From: Dolomedes plantarius
Taxonomy: Eukaryota > Arthropoda > Arachnida > Araneae > Dolomedidae
Direction of reading: 5' to 3'
DNA: 64,000 bases
Assembly (NCBI GenBank): GCA_907164885.2
Contig: OU015498.1
Span: forward strand, 89,076,142-89,140,141
The position numbers were made by a program, and so were the translations under genes. Of this stretch, positions 1 to 11,115 are shown one piece after another. Positions within the stretch are counted from its first letter, which is position 1, and the number at the start of each line of letters is the position of its first letter. The notes beneath the pieces were generated by a model that worked only from the letters and a program-made list of their open reading frames with translations, was not told the origin of the DNA and searched no databases.

Positions 1-1204
1 TTTATTGTGAAATTTTGTTTAGATCATGGGGTTCACCAATTCACATGTGCTTTTCAGTCGCTAATTTTGATTACATTTCATTTTAGCATAGAATATAAAG
101 TTTTATTTATCAATATATGATTCTTTAGACCTCAAGTATGACCTTAAGTAGGAAAGTTCGTCTCTAAGACGAAGTTACCTAATCAGACGAGAAATTCTGG
201 AACAGAGGACTCTAGAGTCAAGGTTTGATAGTAATTGGCCGAAGGTTTTAACTTGGTGTCTGAAAAGCATAGAGAGTAGGAAAGGAAAGATACGAGGAAA
301 ATGACGATCAGAAAATGAGTGAGATTAGAATTTGTGATTTCCTAAAATTACACAACACACACAAAAGAAAGTTGTTCATCTCCTCAAATATGAAATGCGT
401 TTGATTCAAGATAAGTTATAGAAATTTCTATTGAAGGAGAGAGCTATGATGAAATTAAAAGGAATTATACAATCCTCTCCTCATTTTTACTCGTTTACCA
501 GGGAATATCTATCTACCCAGGGACATCTACGACCCTTTATATTTGTTTTATTTCTTTTTCTGTTAATGAGGTAATACTTTGTTATGAAGCAATTTCTTTT
601 ACTATTTAATGATCAAATCTTACAATTTCGCATTACATTTATCAGTGAAAATATATAACTCAGAAATCAATACAGAAGGTAATAAGGCCTCATTTAGTGT
701 TTCAGACAAGTTTGACTCTTAGGCTTGACAAACTTAGGCTCCAGAATGAATAGTGTCAAGCTAATTTGACGCCAAACTTAGGTTTAAAACTTTTCCTTTT
801 TGATTGGGGAAGTGAAACGTATTTGAAATGTTAAGAAACAGTAAATTCAAGTGAAAAGTATAAGAAATATTCATCTATTGATATCAAATGGGTTACGGGT
901 AAAAAATTGACGGTGAAAAATTGTGTTTTGAAGCCTAAACTTTTATTGTTCTGATTATTTAATAATGGCAGTGATAGATGTATTGTTAAATGCTGGAACT
1001 ATTTTATGTACAGGAGACTAGGATGGATGAAATTAAAGCCTAAAGATTGTCGTATGAAATCATACATTGACTTGTGAACTTTCCAGGAAACTGATTGATT
1101 TGCTTACCTATTATCAAAGAAGGCACAAAGACAGGAAGTCCCGATACTTAGTAGCAACAGCATTCATTTAATAATGTTAATCAAAGATCCTTAAGTTTGG
1201 AATA
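1..1204. other. AT-rich non-coding stretch, nothing recognised
   Basis: No open frame with recognisable protein features, no RNA gene and no clear repeat termini were seen. The composition matches the general AT-rich background of the window. Confidence 0.5.
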
Positions 1205-1395
1205 CAGTGGAACTTCGATCGATCGTTCCCCGAATAATTGTTTTCCCGTATGTATCGTTCAATTCATATTGTCGTTCACATTCAATATCATTTGTGGGAT
1301 AATATTACTTTGTTATGGTCTGACATTCACAGTTTTCCGCAGTTATCGTTCAGGGCTATAGGTCCCTTTAAAAACGATAGATCAAGGTACCACTG
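1205..1395. mobile_element. Short Tigger/pogo-like MITE
   Basis: A 191-bp element begins cagtgg(a)acttcgatc and ends in the imperfect complement gatcaaggtaccactg, with a TA dinucleotide on each side, as expected for the Tc1/mariner/pogo superfamily. The interior is non-coding. A 77-codon open frame starting at 1238 lies mostly inside it and is not taken as a gene. Family placement rests on the terminal bases and the TA target only. Confidence 0.55.
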
Positions 1396-1596
1396 TACCA
1401 GGAATATTCTCTCAGCCGTATTAATAACTGCTCGGGTTTGCGCAGAATACCAGAGTAAAACTGATAATTAAAAAAAATATCAGTCTTTTTATTTTATACT
1501 TAGCAGTGTTCAATAAAACAATAAAACGTTCTGGGAAATGCCTGCTACATTTCTTTGCTAATGAACCTCATTAACAGCTGTCCACGTAGTATAGTG

Positions 1597-1790
1597 TCGC
1601 CCAGTGGCTAAGTGGTTAAGGCATCAACCTGCTACGGCGGGGGCGCTGGTTCGATTCCCCCATAAGACTTGGTTGTATTGAACTCGTCAGTCTTCAGCCT
1701 GCAAAAGGGGAGCTGCAACCCATTGTCCATCGCCGGTGTCATCGCTCGTAAATAAAGAAATTCTTCTGAGATTCTGTGAGTTGTGTTTCT
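1597..1790 (+). repeat. tRNA-headed SINE (type B)
   Basis: The head carries an A-box-like gtggctaagtgg and, about 40 bp later, a B-box-like ggttcgattcc, so it resembles a polymerase III promoter of tRNA type. There is no closed acceptor stem, so this is a SINE rather than a tRNA gene. The body holds a C/G-rich stretch ending near an AATAAA-like tail. Confidence 0.6.
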
Positions 1791-1863
1791 ATTTCCTTGA
1801 ATTCATATGTGCACAGACTGGGGTGTGACAGTCCTAGGGACCTTAGTCACACACACACACACA

Positions 1864-2080
1864 CCTATAGTGGTTAGCTTTCTGAGCTACCACGCAGTGG
1901 GCTTGGGTTCAAATCCCGATTAAGGTTTGGTCATTTTCGTATCATCCTCCTCATAGGGAGCAATACTAGCTCACCTAAAATGGTGCTTCTATGATAAAGT
2001 AGCCAGCAAAAACTTCGCGGGTCTCCATAAGCCAACGTAAGAGAAGTACCTACCGTCAGAGCCAAATGCCTGCCACATTA
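1864..2080 (+). repeat. tRNA-headed SINE (type A), copy 1
   Basis: The head tagtggttagc...ggttcaaatcccg has the spacing of tRNA A and B boxes. The same sequence recurs at 17787-17970 on the plus strand and 23010-23155 on the minus strand. The body (tcatagggagcaatactagctcacc and onward) is also shared. A short (AC)n tract precedes it. Confidence 0.75.
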
Positions 2081-2316
2081 AAAAAGAAAAAAACCTTGTT
2101 AACAATCTTTCTGACTCAGAATTTGTAATCTTTATATATTGTAATAACCGGATAATCAGCAAAATTGCTGATCAGTGTATCTACCCCTAGATTTTTTTAT
2201 ATACAGGGTGTCCAGGCTAAAGGTATCCAAAATTGATGACTTATTTTTACGGAACAACCCATTAGAATTTAAAAATATTTATTTAAATAGAAAAAACTTC
2301 TCACCAAGTTTTAATA

Positions 2317-2540
2317 TCAATCATAGACTTCGATCATAGTATCATAGATTTCGATGTGTGCACATTTTGTAGCACGACAAGCGTCTAAATGGTATTCCAG
2401 TTCTCTCCAAGTGTTTCGTACCACATCAGGAGTTATTACACGAATTGCTTGAATGATACGCTTCTTCAACTCAGCCACAGTTTCAATTTTTTGTTTATAC
2501 ACAACGGATTTAATGCATCCCCAAGCAAAAATGTCTAAGA
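2317..2540 (-). pseudogene. Transposase C-terminal fragment (DUF4817-type)
   Basis: The minus-strand translation reads KSVVYKQKIETVAELKKRI, followed by a TPDVVRNTWRELEYHLD-like segment. This is the C-terminal tail usual for these arthropod Tc-like transposases. The DDE catalytic core is absent, so it is a dead fragment. The family assignment is from remembered motif similarity. Confidence 0.65.
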
Positions 2541-2542
2541 AC

Positions 2543-2643
2543 GCCTGATATGCTACGAAACACTTGGAGAGAACTGAATTTCCATTTAGACGTTAGTCGC
2601 GTTACAAAAGGTGAACACATCGGATTCTATCCCTTCATGCTGT
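2543..2643 (+). pseudogene. Second transposase C-terminal fragment, inverted relative to the first
   Basis: The plus strand encodes PDMLRNTWRELNFHLDVSRV followed by TKGEHIGFY, a diverged copy of the same C-terminal segment that lies on the minus strand about 100 bp upstream. The two form an inverted pair. The divergence suggests two separate element copies or an old duplication. Confidence 0.6.
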
Positions 2644-2735
2644 CCTCCTATATGGTGGCCCTATAATAAAATGGACAGTAAACTGTGGCGTAGTATAGTC
2701 GAATGTTTGACTACAAGCGCCTCCGCTTTTTTTAA
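2644..2735 (+). repeat. SINE type A, 3' body fragment
   Basis: The segment ctatatggtggccctataataaaatgg...acaagcgcctccgc matches the downstream body of the SINE at 17787-17970, without the tRNA-like head. It is a 5'-truncated copy. Confidence 0.55.
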
Positions 2736-3477
2736 AAAAACCAACATTTTTTAAAACCATAGTGAAACAAAAATTCTTTTCAAGCACATTTTACCACGTT
2801 TGGTGGTAGGAATATACTTTTTCTTTTTTTGATAGTGGAGGGATTATGAACTCTACTATATTAACTCTACTATATTTTTATGAGGGTTTTATACTTGGCC
2901 ATTTCTTTCTACCTTTTAAATTTTGGGTTTCTAGAGAGGTTTTAACTCATCTCTATGGCGGCACCATTGTAAGAATTTTGCCACTATGGGGTAAAAGGGA
3001 CTTTGAACGGGAAAGAATGTAGGCAATATATTGTAACACGTGCATTATAATTGATTAAATTACACTATTTTGAAACAAACTCGTACATTTCCATGAGTGT
3101 CGAATCCTTTCACAGATACGTGTTGATGTAGTTTATATTGAATCATTTGAAATATCATAAGGCTGCTCTGTGCTAACCGTAGGAGATTCGCACACCTTAA
3201 TGTTAAATTATGGAGACAATTATGTTAATGTATGGAGTAACGTGTTTTGCTTGTGATTCGTCCAAATAAAATATTTTGAGTATTCACTTTCTCGTCGATC
3301 TGAGAGATCAAAGAAGACATACCCAATAATTGCACCAATACTTCCTATTTTTTAACATATCAATAAAAGCCGAAGCTAAAAATTTGTCATAAATTTACCT
3401 TATGCGTGACATTACACTGTAAACTCTCATTTCATACGATATCTTTGTATCGTTTTCATATATTACATTTGTATGAC
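2736..3477. other. Non-coding stretch, nothing recognised
   Basis: AT-rich sequence without long open frames, RNA-like features or recognisable element ends. Confidence 0.5.
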
Positions 3478-3905
3478 TTAAGGGTGCTGTGTACTAACCC
3501 TATTGGATTTGCTCACCTCAGTGTCAACCTATGGAGAAAATGTGTCCAAGGATTGCCGACTTGGATTTAGGGATTTTTTAAATTTGTTCTCCGTTAATAG
3601 AGAAAGAAATTTTACACTTCCGGGTATTTTTCGTTTTTTTTTTCAAATGAAGATAATATTTTTTAATTTACATTATTCGGGGATAAAATCTGGTAAAGTG
3701 TGTTTTAAACACTCCTAAATTCCTTTGGTGAACGAAATTTATAAAATGATTTCTATTGCAAGGTGCAGAAAAGTTCCGGCTATCTGAAAATACTATTTTT
3801 ATTGGACTATCAGCATTTATGTAGCTTTAAATAGTAGACACATTTTCTCCATAGGTTAACATTGAGGTGAGCCAATCCAATTGGGTTAGTACACTGCAGC
3901 CTTAA
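3478..3905. mobile_element. TTAA-flanked MITE, copy 1
   Basis: This is one of at least ten copies of a family of about 420 bp bounded by TTAA. The termini read (TTAA)ggctgctgtgtactaaccc and the complement, with inverted repeats of about 65-70 bp that run through an ...cctatggagaaaatgtgtc-like segment. The interior is non-coding and conserved between copies. TTAA target duplication suggests mobilisation by a piggyBac-type transposase, which is an inference. This copy reads agggtgctg at the left edge. Confidence 0.75.
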
Positions 3906-5010
3906 GAGTTCAGTGCTGAGATAACTTCACAATCCTTTCAGTTTAATTCATTAAAATTTTATTTAAAAGCGCAGTTTCTTTTACGATGATTATTTTAAAG
4001 AATTTTTTTTATGTCATTCTATCTTGAGTATTAGTATGATGATATTTAATCCCTCCTTTCTAATATGTGATTTGTTTACATGCAAGCAACATTATTCATA
4101 TTATCACAATGTTTCTATAGAAGATTTCTAACTCATTAATGAAGGGTCCAGTTTTGTGATTTAGAGCGCATTTAACGTTTTCATCCTTTATAGGTAGAGG
4201 GGATTTCAATAAATATAGCTTCTATCTATCAGAATGAGGAACACGATGAAAGACTCTAGTCAGTCAACGCATGGTCAGAGCGAACTGGTTCGAACCAGCT
4301 GGTGACGAAAAAATTTCCCTCAAGGGTTCTTGGGAATGTAGAAGGGGGTAGGGCTGAAGCAGAACGTGAAAAATGAGAATTGGTCTTTATCTCGAGTTTC
4401 AACCACGCTGCTTCTAATTCAGGTCAGGAAACCCATTTATTTCTGAAAAATATCTAGAGAATTGTGAAATATCTGTCTCTCGCCCGGCTGAAGAGCAGGA
4501 TTCTTTATAACTATCACCTGACAATTTCATCATATTTTCCTCATCAGACGCCGGTTTCTGGAGTTCTGAAATTGATGGATTTGTGAAAGGTCGGGAATTA
4601 AAAGACGCCAGACTGACGGTCATCGTCTGCAGCCATCGAACTTTGATTGCCTTGTTAACTGCATAACTAAGTTTGTCGCCGCCCCCTTCCTCATCATTGC
4701 TAATTTCGAAAGCAGCAGAATTCCATTTTTTTTTGAAAAATTGACTTTAGGCTGTCACTCCAGGAGGTACACCTTTCATTTTAGATAAGGCTAATGACGT
4801 CTGATTGTGAACCGGTTGGTAGTTCGGTGCCCTCGATTAGGAGCGCTTTATGTTGTGGTAATTTATGTAAGATAGCTGATATAGAAAAGGGTATTATACA
4901 GGTTTTATTTATAATAAAATATGTATGCATGCATAATTTATGGAATTAAGATTTAAAAACAAAATGGTGAACGTGGAAGTTTATAGGAGGCAAAAACGGC
5001 AAAACTGAAA
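3906..5010. other. Non-coding stretch with unassigned minus-strand open frame
   Basis: The block 4250-4700 is somewhat less AT-rich and contains a 69-codon minus-strand open frame (4414-4623) that is Ser-rich with no recognisable domain. I see no splice or promoter evidence that makes it a gene. Confidence 0.4.
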
Positions 5011-5018
5011 GTTTATAG

Positions 5019-5338
5019 CAGGGGTGGGCATTAAGTCGATCGCGATATACCGGTGGACCACGAAGACATTTGAGGGTGGCCGCCTTTACTAAGACCTAAG
5101 ATTATTATTATTATTATTATTATGTTTGTATCTTACGTTTTGCTTTAAACGCGGTTTTCAAAGAGTAAGTTTTTTATTGTAGTTATGTAGGTAAGTACAT
5201 ATTCCGTATTTATTATTAAGTTATAATAAATATTGTAGACCTTTTTTTTAGCTCACCACATCTACGCCACTGGGTGGATCGCAACACCTTGAAAAACCTA
5301 GAAGTAGCCCGCACCCTAGAAAAGTCTGCCCACCCCTG
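5019..5338. mobile_element. hAT-type MITE with 8-bp target duplication
   Basis: The element begins caggggtgggca and ends tgcccacccctg (12-bp perfect inverted termini). It is flanked by gtttatag (5011-5018) and atttatag (5339-5346), an 8-bp duplication with one mismatch. Eight-bp duplications and CAGGG termini are characteristic of hAT elements. The interior has no coding sequence and includes an (ATT)n tract at about 5101-5122. Confidence 0.8.
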
Positions 5339-5805
5339 ATTTATAGGAAGCAAATTAGCTGGAATGACGTCTTATCAGAAAAGCAAAATGGCAAAATTGA
5401 AAACCCTACGGAATTTAAATGGTCAAAACGAAAGCTTTAGGCTGTTGTGTTCTAACCCTATAGGAATCGCTCACCTCAATGTTAACCTACGGAGAAATTG
5501 TGTCCAAGGATTGCCGACTTGGATATAAAGATTTTTTTTAAAATTGTACTCCGTAATAGAGAAAGAAATTTTACACCCCAGGGAATTTTTTAAAAAGTGC
5601 AAATAGTATTTTAAAATTTAATTTATTCGGGGATAAAATCTTGTCTAGTGTGTATTAAACGCTCCTAAATTCCTTTGGAGGGCGAAATTTATAAAAGGAT
5701 TCCTGTTACAAGGTGCACAAAAGTTCAGGCTATCTGAAAATACCATTTTATTTGAATTATTAGCTTTTATGTAGCTGTATATAGAAGACAAATTTTCTCC
5801 ACAGG

Positions 5806-6829
5806 GGGCCGTCCCCACCAAACATTAATGGATTGCGATTTATTAATGGCCGTCCATTATTGCGAAACATTAATAGACCCGAAAGTCTCAGGGACTACGT
5901 CCCTGAGACTTTCGAGTGTCAAAAGCGTTCATCAGCTCCTTACTTATTTTTTTAAGTACCTGTGTTACACTTGAACTTAGTTTTTTGCAGATATCATCCT
6001 AAAGCGGATGTTATAGCAAGCCCCGCTATACGAACAATATGTAAACAGTATTGTAACAAGATATATATCAAATATAATAGTTAGGCATCTGTGTTATACA
6101 TAAATTGTATAATGTTCTGAATTTACAGGTAAAGAGAGATATTTATTGTAACTGTTAGGCAACTGTGTTTATACATAAATTGTAATTTGCATTGAACTTT
6201 GTAATTGTGGAAAGGCAAGCTGTGTATGTCTAATATTGAAATTGTTATTGGTGGAGTTTTATTCTATATCTCTTAAATGATTGCATTATGCTTACACATA
6301 GTGTTTAAGAATAGTGAAATTTAGGTGTATTGTACTTGAATACATTGAAAGTGCTGTTAGTAATGTATCAGCCTTGTTTACTTCTTTACATATGTTAATT
6401 TATTTAGAAAAGGTAAGTTGTTGTAGGAATTTTTTACGTTGGATAGCATCTTGCTATCTTTTATTATATAAAAGCTTTGTACTTCAGTTTTTTTTTGCAG
6501 TAAAAAAGTGTTCGAAAGGATACGAGACGTAGGCGGCAGGGTGTTGGCTGTATAGTCAACGCTAGTAAAGACTTTGTTACAGGTTTTTGTTTTATGTTTT
6601 TTCTCGGCCATAGGTCACGTGCGCCTAAGTCGTTCTTTGGTTTAGTTTATTATACTGTTGAAATTTTGGACGCTTTAGGTCCTTATTTGACCGTTTAGTC
6701 TTTGGTTGCGCATGGACTGGAATTCCAGCGGACGCTCTCCTGGCGGAACCACTGTGGAGCGATGGGTTGTCAGTTCAACAAGGCCGTATACCTTCGGGCT
6801 GGACGGTAGACTTTAGATCTTTCTCCACA
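5806..6829. mobile_element. Unclassified 1.0-kb insertion with 12-bp target duplication
   Basis: The host MITE sequence tttctccacagg occurs on both sides (5794-5805 and 6830-6841), marking a 12-bp target-site duplication. The insert starts gggccgtccccacc and ends ggtagactttagatc, with no poly-A and no matching terminal repeats seen. It holds a perfect 15-bp hairpin (5880-5914) and a diverged direct repeat (around 6080 and 6150, gttaggca(t/a)ctgtg). No coding region is recognisable. A long target duplication would suit a 5'-truncated retroelement, but this is not established. Confidence 0.6.
5880..5914. other. Perfect 15-bp hairpin
   Basis: cgaaagtctcaggga (5880-5894) and tccctgagactttcg (5900-5914) are perfect complements around a 5-nt loop. 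It lies near the left end of the 1.0-kb insertion and may belong to its structure. Confidence 0.8.
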
Positions 6830-6883
6830 GGTTGAGACTGAGGGGAGAGAGAACTCAATAGGGTTAGTACACAGCAGCCTTAA

Positions 6884-7470
6884 AGTTTTCTTTACAGCTC
6901 TTTATTACCAGCAGACCAAGTCAAAAAACTAAATTGATCTGATATCAAAGCGAATCAATCTTAATAATTGCCATAACAAAAATACAGATTTGTGATCGAA
7001 TTTGCACGAATGACGTCTGATGTAAACTTGTCGAAGTAGGTTGAAAATTTATTTTGAATTTCTGTAAGCACAATGTTACTTAAACGTCATATTAGACGAA
7101 ATTCTCCCCCCTTCCCCGATCAATGTGTAAGAGGACCACAGAATACATGGAATTCCAAAGAAAAGATTTAAATCAACTTGACGTCAGAATGACGCAGTAT
7201 ATAGACAATTGCTGTAAAAATGTTGGATCGAAAAAGCCAAAAAATGGTATTACACCATCTGTTATACCAATTAATTTAAATCTTTTCACTCAGCTAGTGT
7301 GCATAACAATCGGAAGAACATTGAAAGATATAAAATATTTAACCAAATTATTCGATTCTATTGATTTTTTAAAATTTCATCAATTCCTTCGGTGTACGAA
7401 ATTTATAAAATGAATCCTGTTGCAAGGTGCAGAAAAATTCAGCTTGATAATGCTCCTTAATATGGCTTTA
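6884..7470. other. Non-coding stretch with TTAA-MITE interior fragment
   Basis: Most of this stretch is unremarkable. The segment 7376-7440 (cttcggtgtacgaaatttat...ggtgcag) matches the middle of the TTAA MITE family, so a broken copy ends against the Tc1 element that follows. A 96-codon open frame at 7123-7413 runs into this repeat and is not considered a gene. Confidence 0.5.
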
Positions 7471-8711
7471 TATACAGGTATAGGGCAAAATAATAGGAAC
7501 GCCTGTGAAAGAATTAAAAATTTTTATTAGTAGAGGGTTGCGCCCCCCTTGGCCTTAATTACAGCTTGACGTGGGAATGACAAATAAAAGTCGTGCATAA
7601 AGTTCAGCAGAATTCGCACCCATTCCTCGTGCAGAACGGTCTCGAGCTCAGGTAGAGTGCGTGGAAGAGGAAATGAGCACGGAATTTGTTCTCTAAAAAA
7701 CCCCACAAAGGCTCAATGATGTTGAGGTGAGGGGACTAAAGGCACCACGTGAGGTGTTCCTCTTCATCATCATGCTCATCTAACCATGTTTGAACACAGC
7801 GAGCCATGCGAACAGGGGCGTTGTAATCTTAACACAGGACGTTCTCCAAGAAACAGAGTCTGAAACATAGGGTGGAAATGATCTGGGAGAATACTGTGAT
7901 AATGCTTGCGATCTTCCCCCTCAGGTCTAAGTGTGGTCCCAAGTCACGCCATGATATCGCGTGCCATACCATCCCAGAGCTCCTTCCGTGCTTCACGGTA
8001 GGAACCAGACAGTCAACATGAAATGCTTCTGCCGGTGTTCGCCAGAGGAACACATGTCCGGTGGTCTGAAATAATGTAAATAATGATTCGTCAGACCAGA
8101 TGACCTGTTCCCATTGCTGTTGTGTCCAGTTTTGGTGATCTCGGCACCACTGTCGTCGCTTCATAGCATTCCGCGGTGACACTAACAGCTTTGGAATAGC
8201 CACTCTACCATAAATGGTCGCATCATACAGCTCCCGTTGAATAGTTTTAGTGGATACGGGGCCCTGGAGATGGAAATTCATATCGAAGGTTATCTGTGGC
8301 AGTCTCTTGCGTTTTCGGGTGACTATCCTCTTCAATAATTGTCTATCCCGGTCGGTAAACTTCGACTTTCGCCCACTGTTCTGCTTCGCAAAGGACACCT
8401 TTCCCAGGTTTGTGTAGGCTGTCACAACCCTTGACATAGTGATCCTTGAAACACCCACAAGGTTGTCTATTATCGACAACGAGGCAAGCTCTAATGATCA
8501 GGCCTCTTCGCCCGTCCGACAGGTCGGACATAATGGCGCTTTGATGGGAATAGAATTTTCTCATGCAACTGTCGCACCTGCAAATGCTCGACTGATACAT
8601 TCCCTTTCGCCGCCACTAGATGGCAGACTGTTACGCGGGGTAGTATTGGACGGTTGAAGTACGACACATTTCGAAATGGGTGTTCCTATTATTTTGCCCT
8701 ATACCTGTATA
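7471..8711. mobile_element. Tc1/mariner element with perfect 30-bp inverted termini
   Basis: 7471-7500 and 8682-8711 are perfect 30-bp inverted repeats starting tatacaggtatagggcaaa, the outermost TA being the usual target dinucleotide. The total of 1,241 bp is typical for a Tc1-like element. The single internal gene is on the minus strand and is frameshifted, so the element is not autonomous in this copy. Confidence 0.85.
7526..8531 (-). pseudogene. Tc1-like transposase, frameshifted
   Basis: The minus strand encodes a Tc1-type transposase. A likely start (MSDLSDGRRGLI) lies at 8531. A frameshift near 8460 joins it to SIIDNLVGVSRITMSRVV, the helix-turn-helix region. The central part contains the first catalytic Asp in the motif VIWSDESLFTLF and the WRTPAEAFH segment. 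After about 7850 the frame is lost again, and the remaining C-terminal part, with the second Asp and the Glu, is spread over other frames. At least two frameshifts make the product inactive. Perfect terminal repeats with a broken gene suggest fairly recent trans-mobilisation. Confidence 0.8.
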
Positions 8712-8929
8712 TAGTTCCTGAAAATATTCTTCGAATAAACAAGATGGTTGTAAATTTAAAGGTGAGGTTATTTTCCCTGCCCTGTTTTATGATTTTAGAA
8801 CGAGAGAAACAGCGAAACAGACATCGGCACACATCACAGTGATATTTGTTGGGTCAAAAGTACCATCAGTGGAAAGAGGACATCAGTCATTACAGTTTAT
8901 GTTTCACCAACTAGCAGCGTGAATGGCAC

Positions 8930-9463
8930 TGTAATGACTCCCGTACAGTAACACATTATTTTTTTTTACCTCCGCACGTGGAATTCCAGGAGACCACCTT
9001 ACCCTTAATTAATTTAATTTCCTTTGGTTAAACAGCCGCACTTAGCGACATTAAAGACCGGAACAGCTTACGGCAATTCGCCCGAACGGTAATCCAGTCT
9101 ACCAAGGGGAGCCTCGGGGCCGGAATCTCCCAATCAACAGGGAAAGACCGGAATGTGGCCGGACGAAGAATGCGCATCTGTATTTTTCGAGAACGTTCGA
9201 TGGGGGTATTAATAAGCAGCCGAACATAGGTAGAGAGAGTTGAAGCCGTTACAAAAGGATATGCCGTCCAGTTGCTGCCTGAGCCTAGAGCACCTGTGAT
9301 GCAAGCGGAGACGACTCAAGACTTGCCTCCCTCGGCGAAAACCGTGATGAACTCTTGAAATTAATATTTTTTGTACATAGCCTGTATTTATTCCAGCTAT
9401 GGAAGTAAAGAATTAAAATACAAAAAGGCTGGCAGTCATTTTTTTTAAGGTGAAGTCCTTACA
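8930..9463 (+). repeat. Probable solo LTR
   Basis: The block begins tgtaatgactcccgtaca and ends agtccttaca, giving the TG...CA ends of an LTR. It is more GC-rich than its surroundings, with a TATA-like tattaataagcag near 9210 and an AATAAA-like signal near 9410. No adjoining gag or pol sequence was found, so it would be a solo LTR. The flanking 4-5 bp (ggcac and acacc) do not form a clean target duplication, so the boundaries are uncertain. Confidence 0.45.
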
Positions 9464-9849
9464 ACACCAAATGTTTCATTCTGGCTAATTTGTTTATGTT
9501 TACTCACTAGGCATCTTAAATGCTTGAACAATTACAGTGAAAAGCAGTATGGATATGTTCTGATGCACAAGTTCCATGCACGCCGATTCTAGATATAAAA
9601 CAAAAGTGACATGCAATTTTTCATTTGTGTCTTTTCTGGTTTTTAAAATTTAAATCACTTATCATATTGCCGTTCATTTAAATTGGCGCAAAAAGCCTTA
9701 AAATACCATTTATTTTTGTAAAAACCTCATATTGCAGCTCTTCGCCCATTTCAGCATGTTTTTCCTTTATGCTGAAATGACCCAGGACTTACCACGTGGA
9801 GGTGGCTGCAAGTCGAGTCCCACCCACACCTTACCCAACCAACCACCCA
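9464..9849. other. Non-coding stretch
   Basis: No recognisable features. It ends near the 3' end of the transposase-derived pseudogene on the minus strand. Confidence 0.45.
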
Positions 9850-11115
9850 ATTTGGGTGTGGTTACTTACACTGAAGTCCCTTTAAATTCTGACTTCGTAT
9901 CAAATTTTGGCATCAAAGACCTTGATCCTAAAGTTGTCCGAATAAAACCTTCTTGGTTTTCATGCCCGCAAACTTTTCCACCGGCCGCGGCCTCTGTAAC
10001 AAGTTTCACACATCTCTCTACCGACTGAGTGTGGCATGGAAATTTTAAATACTCAAATTCTGGCAGGGCTTTGTCTTTCAATAAAGTTGAAATGTGTTCT
10101 GTTGAAATATTTGACAACAATTGAGGTGGTGTCAGCTTACACTTTGTCCAACAAATAAGTTCAGTAGAGTCTGTGGCTTGAAAATTAATTACGGGAAGCA
10201 TGAAGGCTCTAACGTGACCTACTACTGGCGGCTTATTTCTGGCTTTCAGTATCCTCCTGTAGCCTAATTCTCGAATGTGTTGTCTCTCTTCCAGTATTAT
10301 CGCCAACATCATATTCTCTGGATGGCAGAAGAACGAGTTTCTCTGAATGACCTGATCGATGATTTCTTTTATGTTGTCCGTGAAATGTCTTGTTGTTTGA
10401 ATGACCTTTAGTATGTGCTTCGGATGTCTTTCACAGTGTCATGCACCTTAATATCAATCCAAACAGGAGCATAGGTCTTTACAATGTAATTTACAAGTGT
10501 CTTCATTTCGCTTGTCAGACTAATTTGTTAAACATAAAGTCTTAATACTCGGTTAGCACCGGTTAACCATCGGGAATGGCTGAGGGGTCCAGAATCTTTA
10601 ACAGCTAATTCTGGATCATAGAGTCCAGAGATGACTGCATTAACAATGTCTAGAAGATACTGCTGATCTTTACTGAGGTCAGTTTTATTTATTGTGATTA
10701 CAACTTCATACTGAATCAGCACAAAATCAACAACAGGATTTTTTTCACAGGTAGGCAGTTGCTTGCCAGTTGGACCACTGAATGACGCGGGCCCACTTGT
10801 TGTCCCGTCTAAGTGCTCAAACATATGTTTATAAGGCAGCTCATTAAAGTGAAGCAAACAAATAAACCACTGCAGTGGTCGCTGACACCTAACTTCAATG
10901 TCCTGTACAACACCACTTTTCCAACCGGTGTTTGTGACTGTCCCATCACATCCGATGGCTACCACTGCACTCATGTCAAAATCTTTCTCTTTCATGTAGT
11001 CGAAAATACTTTCGGCAATATCATTACCGGTTCCTCTTTTGGGCGGAAATCGGGATGTTGCAGAAACGCTTGTTTCGCTGCCTTAACTTTGAAATTCGAT
11101 TGCTCAGTAATTCTT
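9850..11115 (-). pseudogene. hAT-related transposase-derived pseudogene
   Basis: The minus strand carries several frame-broken pieces of one protein. These are KVKAAKQAFLQHPDFRPKEE (near 11100), then VAIGCDGTVTNTGWKSGVVQ with RPLQWFICLLHFNELPYKHM and an SRWLTGANRVLRLYV segment (10995-10528). A degraded part follows (10528-10312), then ERQHIRELGYRRI, FPCHTQSVERCVKLVTEA and a GFIRTTLGSRSLMPKFDTK tail (10312-9866). The order and motifs match a transposase-derived protein that I recall as common in arthropod genomes and related to hAT transposases. That assignment is from memory. Stops and frameshifts show it is dead. The Tc1 element at its 5' side appears to have interrupted it. Confidence 0.65.

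Larger units (their letters stand above)
2204..2643. mobile_element. Tc/mariner-like (DUF4817-type) transposon remnant
   Basis: The left end starts cagggtgtccaggctaaagg, a terminus typical of arthropod IS630-like elements with a DUF4817-type transposase. Inside are two transposase C-terminal fragments in opposite orientation, one on each strand, so the remnant contains an internal inverted duplication. Arms are about 2350-2425 and 2550-2625. No complete transposase is present. Confidence 0.6.
5436..6883. mobile_element. TTAA-flanked MITE, copy 2, split by an insertion
   Basis: Left part 5436-5805 and right part 6842-6883 belong to the TTAA MITE family. The continuity is broken by a 1.0-kb insertion within the right terminal repeat. 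Without the insertion the copy is of normal size for the family. Confidence 0.7.

Noticed and set aside
1597..1680. Possible tRNA gene
   Set aside because: A- and B-box-like motifs are present but no closing acceptor stem or consistent cloverleaf. The sequence continues into a SINE-like body. The same reasoning applies to 17787, 20057, 35497 and 47263.
4414..4623. 69-codon minus-strand gene
   Set aside because: Ser-rich with no domain or supporting signals. The length is within what chance gives in a less AT-rich patch.
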